24,291 nucleotides of DNA from Chromera velia (taxonomy: Eukaryota > Sar > Chromeraceae): contig JAHBMJ010001948.1 of NCBI GenBank assembly GCA_018398765.1, positions 1 through 24,291 of the forward strand, written 5' to 3'. The position numbers and the translations under genes are program-made. This document shows, piece after piece, positions 1 through 17,073 of the stretch. Position 1 is the first letter of the stretch; every line of letters starts with the position of its first letter. Below the pieces are notes generated by a model. It searched no databases and was not told where the DNA came from. It saw nothing but the letters and a program-made list of their open reading frames with translations.

Positions 1-1
1 T

Positions 2-718
2 TCTTTTCTTTTTGGTGAGCTGAGTCGGTGGTCGACTAAGCCGTCTGCAGAGAAGGTAGAAGGTGGTTTACGTTTGTTGAATCATGCGAAGCAAAGTAAG
101 ACCTCTCTTGTTTTTACCGCAGTCAAGGACCCCAAGATGGTTGTTTTCCATGATGGGTCTTATTCTCTCCAGAAGTGTGAAGGGCGATGGGGAAACGAAG
201 CTTACCTTGTAGATCAGACAGAACAGGTAGACAGAGAAAGGATTCATGCTTTAAGAAAGAGCAACCTTTTTGCGTGGAAGAGTGCAAGAGTGAAGCGAAA
301 ACTAATTTCAAGCACTTCGTCGGAGACAGTTGCATCTGCAGAGAGCGTAAAGAAAGCTTTTGCTTGGAAAGATCTGGCAGAGGCGCTTTGGTGTAAGAAA
401 GTGCCGATTGAATTTGTGACGGATTCCAGGCCGTTGATGGATCAGCTAGAGTCTGGACAGGCAAAGGCAGAGCCCGCTATGAATGGTCTTCTTGCTTATG
501 TCAGGCAGGAATTGCGTCGTCTGCGTTCCCGTGTGTGGTGCAGGACTAGTGACATGAGGGCAGATAGACAGACCAAGCTCATGTTAGAGCGCTGCAATGG
601 TAACGTTTCTTCCACTGAGAAAGTTGTGAAGAAAGAGAAAGCAGGAGCACGTGTTAAGAAGATTGACTTTGCGAAGCGATCGAGCATGTGCATGAGAGTC
701 AGTCGGCATTGTGGGTAG
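2..718 (+). CDS. Ty1/copia-type retrotransposon polyprotein, C-terminal fragment (RT end and RNase H)
   Basis: The reading frame is open from base 2 at the window edge, so the true start lies outside; the internal ATG at 74 is unlikely to be the start. Residues read ELSRWSTKPS then a LRLLNHAKQS stretch, which matches the 'LSR..S.P...H...A..VLRYL' connection after the copia reverse transcriptase domain. It continues into RNase H with FHDGSY (first catalytic Asp), TSSETVASAESV (Glu region), FVTDSRPLMDQL (Asp) and MRADRQTK, which corresponds to the terminal '.ADxxTK' of copia polyproteins. RNase H would degrade the RNA strand of the RNA/DNA hybrid during element replication. The basic tail (KKEKAGARVKKIDFAKRSS) ends at TAG in 716-718. 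The catalytic acidic residues appear intact, but only the last ~240 codons are visible, so I cannot say whether the element is complete. Confidence is high for the class and lower for activity. Confidence 0.72.
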   Translation, partial: SFLFGELSRWSTKPSAEKVEGGLRLLNHAKQSKTSLVFTAVKDPKMVVFHDGSYSLQKCEGRWGNEAYLVDQTEQVDRERIHALRKSNLFAWKSARVKRKLISSTSSETVASAESVKKAFAWKDLAEALWCKKVPIEFVTDSRPLMDQLESGQAKAEPAMNGLLAYVRQELRRLRSRVWCRTSDMRADRQTKLMLERCNGNVSSTEKVVKKEKAGARVKKIDFAKRSSMCMRVSRHCG

Positions 719-760
719 ACAGACGGCTCTGTATTTGTTCCTTCGTCTATACCTCAGTCA

Positions 761-775
761 GGGGGTGATTGTTGA
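761..775 (+). other. Polypurine tract and probable 5' boundary of the copia-element 3' LTR
   Basis: About 45 bp after the polyprotein stop, the run GGGGG (761-765) is followed by TGATTGTTGAG. In copia elements a G-rich polypurine tract directly precedes the 3' LTR, which begins with TG, often TGTTG. The LTR would therefore start at 766 or 770. I could not locate a convincing CA-ending 3' boundary, and the matching 5' LTR would be outside the window, so the LTR length is not determined. Confidence 0.4.
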
Positions 776-1345
776 GCCGCCATGCCTGAAGTGCCCGCCG
801 CCATGCGCGCTGCCTTATAGATTGATGAGCTATGCCGAGCTGCATGCATGCATGTGCATGCTTCTTCATGCAATTTGAATTAATTGCAATCAATAGTAAC
901 ATGCTCATAAAACGTGATGAGATGAAACGGCTGAACAATGAAAGGAACGGGAATATGCAATGCATCCCGTCCTTCAGTCTTTCCCTATAAGAAGATCTTA
1001 AGAGACTCTAATGATAAGCTTCTAGTTGAGAAGATCTAGAGGCTTTTAGGGTCTTTCAAATAGTTCCGCAAGTAAAAAAAACGCGCCATCTACACGCATC
1101 TCACCTCTTCACCATCTCCATGCATCCCCCGTCCCCTTACGCGCCCCAACCACGTGCTGGGACTGCAAGGCCATGCGACCGGCCCCAGAAAGACTACCGT
1201 CAAAAATGGTCCCGCAAGCGAAAAATTAACCAAACGCTACGGGTGACTCTCCCGGGGTGAGTGCCTTGCGCGCGCCGCGCCATATGACTCGCGCCCGCGA
1301 AAAAGGTGAGTGCCTTGGAATTGAAATTATATCCGGCTGGGGACA

Positions 1346-1582
1346 TTTGACGGGCCATAAATGTTTGACAGGCCAGGGATTTTTGGCGAGCCTGCCAGCC
1401 GAGCTCACTAACCAGCCTGCGCCGGGCTATTTTGACAGGCCATGTACACGCTATTTTGACGGGACTAACGGCCGGTATGCTGGGACGTGCTATGCATCCA
1501 CGAACCCTCAAAAAATTTTTTGACAGGCCAGGGATATTTGACGGGCCTGGTGATCTTCACCGGCTCACTTTTTTGACAGGCC
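1346..1582. repeat. Seven dispersed copies of an 11-bp TTTGAC(A/G)GGCC word
   Basis: Exact TTTGACAGGCC occurs at 1364-1374, 1431-1441, 1519-1529 and 1572-1582. TTTGACGGGCC occurs at 1346-1356 and 1537-1547, and TTTGACGGGAC at 1455-1465. Several copies continue with AGGGAT. Spacing is irregular (18 to about 67 bp between copy starts), so this is not a simple tandem array. The neighbouring DNA also repeats GGTGAGTGCCTTG at 1257-1269 and 1305-1317. No coding potential is convincing here. It may be internal LTR/UTR regulatory DNA or a decayed short repeat family. Confidence 0.65.
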
Positions 1583-1940
1583 AGGCTAGTGACCGTTAAT
1601 TGCAAGCGTCACTTTGCGGTCGACTCGTGCGCGGCTCATGCAGGGGAATTGTTTGGTAAGTGCCCCCCGCTTCGCTTTCCGGGGCCATGACCATTCCTGA
1701 TCCATCTGGGACATGATCGCTGACATTCACTGACATTCTGTGTTGACTGAAGAACATGAAGAACACCAGGGCCGATACATAATGAAAAACGGTCTGCTGG
1801 TCTGCTGTTGAAAGGAAAAAAACATGCAGATCCAACATCGAGCCCCTTGAGTTGTGCATCAGTCAAAGTAGCTCAGTCTGGTCGATGCAGAGGCTTGATT
1901 CTTCTGCAGGGAACAGCCTGCAAGCAGGCTCTCAACTCAA

Positions 1941-2821
1941 TTGATACATCATGTTTCGTCGTCTTTGTCCAGGCCGGTTGCTCTGGTGTCTGTGGGGGGC
2001 CCTCCGAGTCGCAATGGAACGTCCTCGAGACCCGTATTTGCACAGGAACACCTTTTCGCCCCAACGGTTTACGTCTCGACGCCGTTTTCTACTCAGGGCG
2101 GGACCATGCCCCCCCCCCGTTTCCCTGGATGCATTCCCTTCCCCTTGGCACCTAATCACAGTCCATTCACGGAGGCTCAAGGCTTAGCACCAATCTGCCT
2201 TCCACAGCTTTCACCCCCCTTGCCGCCGCCTTTTACTTGGGAACAACACCAACAATTGTTGTTGCACCCAAACTTCCACCCGCCTCCGCTGCTGGTGTCT
2301 GCCGGAGGTGGAACACCAATTTGGACGTTTGGAAGGTCGAATGGAATACGGTCGCATCCCTCAAGTGGAGCCGCAGAATTCTGTGAGACACTGGGAGGCA
2401 ACAGCGGGCGTATCCGCGTCGCTGGGTGGGCAGGTTTCGATGGGGTGGGGCGGGGGATGTGCGCCGGTAAGGTTGAGCGCGGTTCACAATGCTCAGGCCC
2501 CCTCAGGGCCCGGCTACACGTCCCGCCCGGTCGACACACACGGCGTGTGCGTCACGAACTCCGAAGTCCGGCAGCTCTCTGGTGAGTTGTTCTTCTATGC
2601 TTGCGATTGGGCCCTTTCACTGAGGTAGTTCAATGCTCGCTTTGACTTGTTGTTGTGTTGTCTGTCTGAGGTGAAGCTTGGGCCTCTGGCTGACCTTCAG
2701 CTTCGGTCTTCCCCTAGAGTCCCGACGGTCTCCCCTGTCCTTAATTGCTCTCTGGTTCCTCCCTGCAGATGCAATGCAAGTGGATCCAGGTCGACTCATC
2801 TCAGAGATGGCGATCCGATAG
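1941..2821 (+). CDS. Possible exons of a proline-rich protein, frame-broken, low confidence
   Basis: From ATG 1941 one frame reads a Pro/Ser-rich protein-like sequence (FAQEHLFAPTVYVSTPFS, LPPPFTWEQHQQLLLHPNF) up to about 2300. Beyond that the more natural reading shifts by one base into the frame starting VEHQFGRLEGRMEYGRIPQ, which stays open to a good donor, TCTG|GTGAGT, at 2581/2582. A strong acceptor, CCCTCCCTGCAG, ends at 2769, and the phase-1 join gives EVRQLSDAMQVDPG and then SEMAIR with a stop at 2819-2821. The shift between frames has no credible intron; it could be a real frameshift, a sequencing indel near the C-runs (2109-2118, 2214-2220), or evidence that the model is wrong. A tiny exon 2770-2780 could instead splice in phase to 3292 and so join the next coding block. 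Function unknown. Confidence 0.3.
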
Positions 2822-2908
2822 AAGAACGTCAGTCGAATCGCCCCCTTTTGTTCTCTCTCTGTCCAAGGAATGCAATGTTACGTGTGCAAGACAAGAAACA
2901 AAAAGTAC

Positions 2909-3145
2909 GCAAGCAAGCAAGCAAAGAAACCAGGCAGACAGAAAGAACACACAGAAGAACGAATGAACGAACCAACGAACGAACGAACTAACCAACGAAC
3001 GAACGAACGAACGAAAGAAAGAAAGAAAGAAAGAAAGAAATAAAGAAAGAAGGAGAAGGAAGGAAAGAAAGAAAGAAAAAAAGAAATAAAGAAAAAAGGA
3101 GAAGGAAGGAAGGAAGGAAAGAAAGAAAGAATGAAGGAATGAAAC
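2909..3145 (+). repeat. Purine-rich compound microsatellite (GAAC/GAAA/GGAA)
   Basis: Runs of GCAA (about 2909-2926), GAAC (about 2958-3014), GAAA (about 3015-3040) and GGAA/GAAA to about 3145 make an almost pure purine (plus C) strand. All frames reading through it are low-complexity artefacts. It lies between the two coding-like blocks of the left-hand gene region, either as an intron or as intergenic DNA. Confidence 0.8.
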
Positions 3146-3339
3146 AAGTTGCGAGAAACGAGAGAAGAAAATAGGACACGGAAAGAAAAGGCTTTCTCCA
3201 TTAATTCAAGAGAGAAAATGCCGACATGTCAGTCCTGCATGTCGATTGCGGTCGACTGTACTGCAGGTCTCACTAACACAGGGCCTAACAGAGGGCCCCC
3301 TCCCCCCCCTCCACGTTCACCAGCAGATCTCGGAAGAGA

Positions 3340-5122
3340 ATGATCAGTATGCCCGTCCCGCAGCAGGTTGGTACCACGCCAGCTTCCCAGCCCGGATCAA
3401 TGACTCCCCCATATATTGGGATCCCGCGGCCTTCTTCGCCGCTCTCTTCGAACGCTGGTGCCCGTGTCTCTGTGCCCGTCCTCTGCCAGAGAAGAGTGGC
3501 CGACGGAAGAGAAGCTGAGGCACGTAATTGCCCTGCAGTGCCCCCCTCAGTGCCAGCACGACCCGCACTTGATTCTGCACGAGCACGCTTCTGGAGTCTG
3601 GGGAACCAGGCTCCCACAAAGGCACAGTCACTCCCCCCTGTGCACTTCTCTTCGTCTGGCCCTGCGAACCCGAACCAGTGGCGAGCAGACGCTGCCACCG
3701 TCAGGGGGGGGCAGGGTCCCCCGAACGGACCGTCTACCCCTGTCCGGGAGAAGAAAAACGCGAAAGAGCCGGAGTCACCCGACAATTTTCCGCCCCCCCC
3801 CGTCTCAGCCACACCCGAGACCGATGCGCAGACCCCCCTTATTCGAATGTTTCCCTCTTTCCGCAGCAGCAGCAGCAGTAGCAGCGACGGAGAGGTTCCC
3901 CCCTTCCCTGCCATCCCGTCCGTCCGACTTTCCCTTGATGAAGCCACAGTGACTGCTGCACTGCCGGGGGAGCTCGTCGCAAGACGGTCACCCTCCAGCA
4001 GTACAGAACCACGGTCTCGGCCGCAGTCGAAGGAAGTTCAACGCCGAGAGGTGGAGGACGAGAGTGGCTGTTCGGACGTTCCCTCAGATGAGCCACTCCG
4101 TTGCACCGCTCACTCGTCTCGCGTTGCCTCTCCTGGCCAGCTGAAGCGCCAGACTCTGGGGGAGTCAACTGTCACAGTTTGTTCCCCTCTGCCCGTGTTG
4201 CCCTCGGGTCGTCGTGGTTGGCTTCCCTCCTTTGTGCGTCAGTCTCTTGAGAAGGTGGGACTCCTGCCGTTGACGTGGCAAGGGCAGAGGGGCGGCGATG
4301 ACGTTGAAGAGAGGACAACTGTGAAGGCCGGGTGGGGGGGCAACGGGGGTGGGCGGGAGGGTCTTGTGTCAGGCTGTCTCTGCTGCTCAGAATGTTTTTT
4401 CGGTGGACAGTTTGCGGGGGGAGATTCTTGACTTTGCGCTGGTCGGCAGGACGTTGAGCATGGATCCCCTTGTGCAGCGTCTATGCGAGGAGGGTAGAGC
4501 CCCCCCTAACTTGAAAAGTCCGTTTGTTCATGCGGTCCGTATCACACAAGCAACTTTCGAAGCTTGGTGGGCACACCACCTACAGAGTCTCCTTGATGAG
4601 GGTCCCGGACCCTCTAGAGGCATCTTTTCGGTCAAGGTGCGAGATTTCAGAGTGGAGCGGCTTGCGTGGGGGTGCAAGCTAGAGGATGGTCTGGAGGATC
4701 GTCCACCAGAGTTTGTGTTGCTCCGACCCCGGAATATGACTGAAGCCATGCGATCGAACCCTGACTGCAACACCCGACTTCTGACTCCATGGTCGGAAGC
4801 TGAATTGACCGTGAAGGACCGAGAGCGAAGGGGACTCTGGCCGGTAGATTTCTGGCATGACCATCAGCGCAGCACAGAAGTCCACAGACTTGCGTGGCAC
4901 GCTGCAGAGGTGAAGCGTTCTCGTTTGTACCCGTTTCTGGACAGAGACATAGATCTGTTCCTCTCTGAAGACCCCGGAGCCTCCTGGCTCTACGACAGCG
5001 TGCTGCCGACGTGTCCTCGGTTCATCTGGATGTTGCTGAGCCCACGGCAGCGGGAGCTCGCGCGTAGACGGGAGGAGAGAGAGGAAGATCCAGTTGGGAT
5101 GCGGTGGGATGGGTTGTCGTAA
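3340..5122 (+). CDS. Hypothetical Pro/Ser-rich protein with a conserved-looking C-terminal domain, two exons
   Basis: Exon a (3340-4320) and exon b (4391-5122) join in phase 0 across a 70-nt intron, 4321-4390, that begins GTGAAG and ends CTGCTGCTCAG. The splice changes from the upstream frame (which otherwise stops at 4431) to the downstream frame exactly. The product is about 570 residues from ATG 3340. The frame is open back to 3289, and acceptors at 3291 or 3326 could add an upstream exon, so the start is uncertain. Residues 1 to about 327 are disordered-looking: Pro/Ser/Ala-rich with a run of seven serines (codons near 3865-3885). Exon b encodes a more globular sequence rich in Trp, Arg and Asp, with FEAWWAHHLQSLLDEG, LWPVDFWHDHQRS and LYPFLDRDIDLFLSEDPG, ending in a charged RRREEREED tail. 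I recognise no family and see no signal peptide or membrane segment. It could be a host protein or a retroelement-borne gag-like product; nothing in the sequence decides. Confidence 0.5.
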
Positions 5123-5670
5123 AGCGTTTCTTTCTCTCGGAATTTAGGAAAGACGCTATTTGACGACTATTGGGTGTGGGGTGAGGTGATAGAGAAAAGG
5201 AGAAAGCGTGTGGCAGCCCCCAAGCTCCCCTTCTTGCATGTTTTTGTCTCCCCCCCCAAGTTTTTCTGTTCTCTCTTCGTGGAGAGGGGCTTCCAGCCTC
5301 CGGTGGGGGTCGGCATTGTGAGAAGGGAAAGAGGAGAGAAGACAAACAGAGAGTGAGTGAGCCCTGGGGGTTCCAGAGCGGCGATGCTATGCAGGATGGG
5401 AAATGAACGTTCACGGTTAGTTGGCTAGTTGGGTGATCAGTCAGTCCGGCCCCCTCTCTCTTTCGTCTGTTTACTTTTTTTCAACGGTTACAGACTGTCT
5501 CTTTTTTTTTTTCGCTCCTTCTTCCTTGTCTTTTTGCTCTTTTATCCCCTGAAAGTGACAGTGTTCTTCCTTTGAATTTTGGTGGCCGGCTGTGTTTGCG
5601 GCTTGGTTGCATTCATGTTCTTTCTTTCTGGTATGTAACGAAAGGTCGATCCATGTTGACTCTCTGCGTG

Positions 5671-5746
5671 CCTGTCTGTCTGTGGCTGTCTGTCTGTCTC
5701 CATATAGTCTGTCTGTCTGTCTGTCTGTCTGTCTGTGTGTGTGTGC
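5671..5746. repeat. (TGTC)n microsatellite passing into (TG)n
   Basis: Two blocks of CTGT/TGTC repeats are separated by a short non-repeat insert (CCATATAGT, about 5700-5708), then finish as GTGTGTGTGTG. Confidence 0.85.
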
Positions 5747-5978
5747 TTTTTCGTGACTGCAGACAGGTGATCAGTGGGGTGGCAGTCATTCTGTATCATG
5801 ATCCGACCAGGTCACGGTATCACGTCGGGGTGGCAGAGCGAGATCGAAGAAGAGAGAGGTAATTTCCGTTAGCTGACTTCATCCTATCCTTTTCCAAACC
5901 CTGGCTTGTACCTGATGTCGCCCATTTCTCACCTCTCCTCTTGTTGATCGAGGGGCAGAGGCCGTCAGAGACCTGTGC

Positions 5979-6059
5979 GCGGGAGAGGGAAGGCCGATAG
6001 CCCGTTCAGTTGGAGTTGATCTCGTGGGTAGCCTCGGTCTGCCGTCTATCCCGGCATGG
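5979..6059. repeat. 81-bp duplicated segment, copy A
   Basis: This segment matches 6954-7034 over 81 positions without gaps. I count three differences, all transitions (T/C, G/A and C/T in copy A versus copy B). It begins GCGGGAGAGGGAAGG and ends GGCATGG. The copies are 975 bp apart in direct orientation and neither lies in a recognisable gene. Confidence 0.85.
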
Positions 6060-6361
6060 GGTGGAGATCAAGCAGAATCAAGGCGACAGACTTCCCGCAG
6101 GCGTTCGCAGAGGCGATCAATGCGTGACTTTGGAGGGAGACAAACGAGTTGACAACGCCGCTCTCTGTTAGATGGGTAGGTCCTTCTAGCTCGGCCTGGA
6201 GCCGAGGAAAGCTATGGCGGGGACCGATAACGAGCAGCCGCAAGTCTTTTCTCAGCGAAGGATCACCGAGGGGCCTGGCTCATCTACGCACATATATGCG
6301 TATACGTGCATACGTTGGCGTAAATTTGCGTTTGCGTGTGCTTTCCCGAGACAAAGAGGCG

Positions 6362-6410
6362 CGCACACACACTCACGCACGCACATTCACACATATCACA
6401 CACACACATA

Positions 6411-6459
<49 letters not shown>

Positions 6460-6460
6460 A
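6362..6460. repeat. (CA)n followed by (GA)n compound microsatellite
   Basis: Alternating CA with a few interruptions (CATATCACAC) runs to about 6442, followed by GA repeats to 6460. It is purely simple sequence. Confidence 0.9.
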
Positions 6461-6560
6461 AGAAAGGATTTGGGGGTGACATGGGGATTCAGGGGGGGGG
6501 CTCTGCAGTCTGCGGATTGCATCTCTCGTGTGCGGGGACATCTGGGCAAGCAGCTGCAGT

Positions 6561-6623
6561 CAGACAGACAGACAGATAGACTGGCAGACAAACAGACAGA
6601 TCCATCCATCCATCCATCCATCC
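6561..6623. repeat. (CAGA)n and (TCCA)n microsatellites
   Basis: Imperfect CAGA/GACA repeats (6561-6600) run directly into perfect TCCA units (6601-6623). Confidence 0.85.
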
Positions 6624-6905
6624 TGCATGAGGGCCGGGGGGGAAGAAACGGGGGGGGGGGCGTGTTTTTCTTTGTTTCTACCTGAAGGCCTCTCTGCAGG
6701 CGGATGCCCTGGCGAAGGGGATTCTTCGGTCGAGTGCTCAGAGATTCCCCTCCCGGCGATGGCGGTGCATGCACATCATCCTGTGGTTTCCTTCCAAGAC
6801 GAGCGACAACCCGGAGAGGCACGAGTGCTCAGGTATGAAAAAGAATTGACGCAGATGTGCACGTGATTGTATTCGGGTGACTCGCCTTTTTGGGTGCACT
6901 GGAGG

Positions 6906-7061
6906 GGACTGTGCACCCGCGAAACAACTTCAGCAAAGCTGGCTGTGCGAGCGGCGGGAGAGGGAAGGCCGATAGCCCGCTCAGTTGGAGTTGATCTCGT
7001 GGGTAGCCTCGGTCTGCCATCTATCCTGGCATGGACTGTGCACCCGCGAAACAACTTCAGC
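6906..7061. repeat. Pair of identical 29-bp direct repeats bracketing duplicated segment copy B
   Basis: The 29-bp stretch beginning GGACTGTGCACCCGCG and ending AACTTCAGC occurs identically at 6906-6934 and 7033-7061, 127 bp apart. Copy B of the 81-bp duplication (6954-7034) lies between them and overlaps the second repeat by two bases. Copy A at 5979-6059 lacks the 29-bp repeat. The arrangement looks like a nested or tandem duplication involving a small mobile or recombining unit. Confidence 0.8.
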
Positions 7062-7751
7062 TGCATTGGGAAGGACATGGTCTGGTCTTTAAGTTGCTTT
7101 GGGGGCATCCTCCTTTCTGCGGGTTGATGGTTGGCTTCACTCGGAATTTCACCGTGAGCAGAGATTCAGAAGCGGATTTTGTCACTATGTCATTTTCCTG
7201 AGTGTGAGCGACATAATGTCTTTACTCTTGCAATCCGACTGATATTCCATGCACTGCCGGTTTTTCAATCTTGAAAACTAGAATAATGGCTAAAATGAAC
7301 TAGAATAATGATATGTTAATTTGTGATATAGTTTTTATCTCATTTTAAGAACAGTACTATATATGTGTTGAATATTTGTTAATATAATTTGTAACTTGAA
7401 AGATTTCCACCGAATACAGCCGGAGTGATTCTGGGTGCATGCTTTATTTAATGCTTTTAACACTGCTTTATAAAAACGAAAAAATTGTCAACCACCCGAG
7501 GACGTCTAAGCTGCACCCATGCAGGCGGCATGATGGTTTACAAGATATGATTCTCCAAATTACTCTAAATTAACTTGAAGCTAAAATCTAAATGCACTCA
7601 TCAAAATTTGATTGTCTCTAAATTACTGTTAATTTTTTTTTTCTAAATTCTTTAATTTCTTTTAGATTTGTCTCCCAATTTCTTTAATTTGGCTCGAACA
7701 ACGAATAATCATGCAGCAGCGGCCAGGGCAACAGACTCTGGCGGGCCCCGA

Positions 7752-7870
7752 GGGCGGGGTCTGATACCTCAGCTTAGGCTGGGGAACGCCCCGCCCTGCT
7801 AGCTCTGGCGACAGATAGACATAGCGGGAAGGCCCTAGGGCGGAACATATTAATCAATCAATCAATCAAT
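7752..7870. repeat. GC-rich nested stem-loop followed by (AATC)n tail; retroposon-like short element
   Basis: GGGCGGGG (7752-7759) pairs with CCCCGCCC (7789-7796). Inside it, CCTCAGC (7767-7773) pairs with GCTGGGG (7778-7784, one G-T/G-U pair) across a TTAG loop. A further GC-rich stretch to about 7843 is followed by ATTAATCAATCAATCAATCAATTTT (from about 7850). The unit stands out sharply from the surrounding AT-rich DNA. A structured GC-rich body with a short tandem-repeat tail resembles the 3' end of a SINE or non-LTR retrotransposon. That interpretation is inference; there is no coding sequence or Pol III box that I trust. Confidence 0.45.
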
Positions 7871-8357
7871 TTTCTTCAAAATTTTTGTTTAAATTCTTGT
7901 ACATTACAGGATATTGAGTCATTACTGCACACTACTGCTCTAAATTCTAGTCTAAATTCCTTAAAATTCTAAATAATAGGTCTTTATCGGGCAGCTAAAT
8001 TCAGAAAGCAATGCATTTAATAAAGCACTGGGACTCAGAAAATTGAGTCGATCCGAACACTTCTAGGAACACTGCTCACCATTAGCTAGACTACTAGTCT
8101 GCTAAGAACACTGCATGCAGCATCTGATTGCATTGATAGCGATAAGACAAATCCTAGGACAAATCAGTCAATCGTGTGACGCTAGAGTCGACATCGACAC
8201 AACCAATGATGCAATGTCACTCATGAATGGACCAGACGTTGACACCCATGCCTGCCAGAACTTCTGCCGTTGAGGAGAACTCCAACTGCCGTCTCGCGTG
8301 ATCATGTGTATCACATGTGTTTCACCGTAGGTGCGGTGCGTCCGTCTGCGTGTCTAG

Positions 8358-8388
<31 letters not shown>

Positions 8389-8400
8389 GGGGGGGGGGGG
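8358..8400. repeat. (TG)n followed by a 29-base G homopolymer
   Basis: A GTGTGTGTG run passes into 29 consecutive G residues at 8372-8400. On either strand this could form quadruplex DNA and would also be error-prone in sequencing, so the exact length is not reliable. Confidence 0.85.
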
Positions 8401-8565
8401 AGGTGCGGGATGAAAGAAAACGTTGCTTGCAGCATTTGAATCAATGATTTGACAAATTGATGCTCTCGTTTACGGTATGAAGGGATGCAATTCCCGGTTT
8501 TCCTCTCTTTTCTCTTCAATGCTTGCATGCATGCATGTATGTCTATGTCTACATTGAGGTAGGTT

Positions 8566-16355
<7,790 letters not shown>

Positions 16356-17073
16356 GGAGCTGAGTTCGACAAAAGATCACTGACAGAAGCGTTTCACGAA
16401 GCGCTGAGAAGACCTCAGCCCTCTCTAGCTCACTGAAATCGCTCACTCACTGGATGTGGACCACTATGAAGATTGAGCAAGGGTGCCTCCCTCCCGTGCT
16501 AGCCACGCCTCGTTGTTCAGTTAAAAGCCAGCCAGAGCGCCTCGTCCTGAAATATGATGCAGCCCTTTTCTCTCTTTTCTTTGGCAATTGAGGGAAGGAG
16601 TTATAGGGAATGCGTTGAATCCATGTGCGGAAGGCTATGGAAGGATCACCCGCGGCCCCCGACCCCCCCATACCCCCCCGACAAAAAGCCTTCACGATGC
16701 CTTACAATTCACAGCCTTTTTTTGACGATTTTTTGACGCATGCACATTCACTCAATTTCACTCATGCATGCACGCGATCAGACTTGATCAACCATCACCA
16801 CAAGAAGTGAATTCATGCAGGGATCAATTCAAAGGAAACCTCGAGCCTTGGCTGCCTGCCAGATTGAGTTGCCGCAGTCCCCCTCAATCCAGTGCTTCCC
16901 TTCTCCTAAGGAGCCGCAGCAGCGTAGAAGGACAGCACAACAATTCCGGAGACTGCCCCAGGCCGGAAGATGATACTCGTAGCATCTTTTGACTACTGCT
17001 TTCTCTGCTTCAATTCTCTGCTGCCCAAGTTTTGTGAGAAAAGAACCTCCCTTAATTAAAGAGCAGAGCCAGA
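16356..17073. promoter_or_regulatory. Divergent intergenic region shared by the AAA ATPase and membrane-protein genes
   Basis: This is 718 bp between the proposed ATG of the minus-strand AAA gene (16355) and the proposed ATG of the plus-strand gene (17074). It has no supported open frame. It contains GACGCATGCAC and TCATGCATGCACGCG (about 16736-16772) and two copies of TTTTTTGAC (around 16720-16737). The first exons of either gene could lie partly here if the chosen starts are wrong. I see no clear TATA box. The head-to-head arrangement permits a bidirectional promoter, but this is inference. Confidence 0.4.

Larger units (their letters stand above)
719..1940. other. Non-coding stretch between retroelement end and next coding-like region
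   Basis: This stretch contains the presumed 3' LTR sequence, a TGCATGCATGCATG run at 841-854 within a short AT-rich segment (842-1075), and the seven-copy word family. Short open frames on both strands (for example 1200-1511 minus) show no protein-like composition or recognisable motif. I annotate no gene here. Confidence 0.5.
5123..8565. other. Intergenic region rich in repeats, no supported gene
   Basis: No open frame here has protein-like composition beyond repeat translations. Contents: pyrimidine-rich DNA and (TGTC)n at about 5671-5746; a (CA)n/(GA)n tract at 6362-6460; (CAGA)n/(TCCA)n at 6561-6623; an 81-bp duplicated segment; 29-bp direct repeats; an AT-rich block at about 7140-8300 of clearly different base composition; a GC-rich foldback at 7752-7796; and a 29-base G run at 8372-8400. 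The segment between 8401 and 8565 is the downstream flank of the minus-strand AAA ATPase gene. Confidence 0.6.

Noticed and set aside
2958-3040. Regular short repeats resembling a CRISPR or satellite array
   Set aside because: The repeats are 4-bp microsatellite units without spacers, in a clearly eukaryotic setting.
3285-3947. 220-codon minus-strand open frame
   Set aside because: It is opposite the Pro/Ser-rich exon, and its Gly/Leu/Ala-rich composition is what the complement of Pro/Ser codons gives. It shows no motifs and is incompatible with the spliced plus-strand model.
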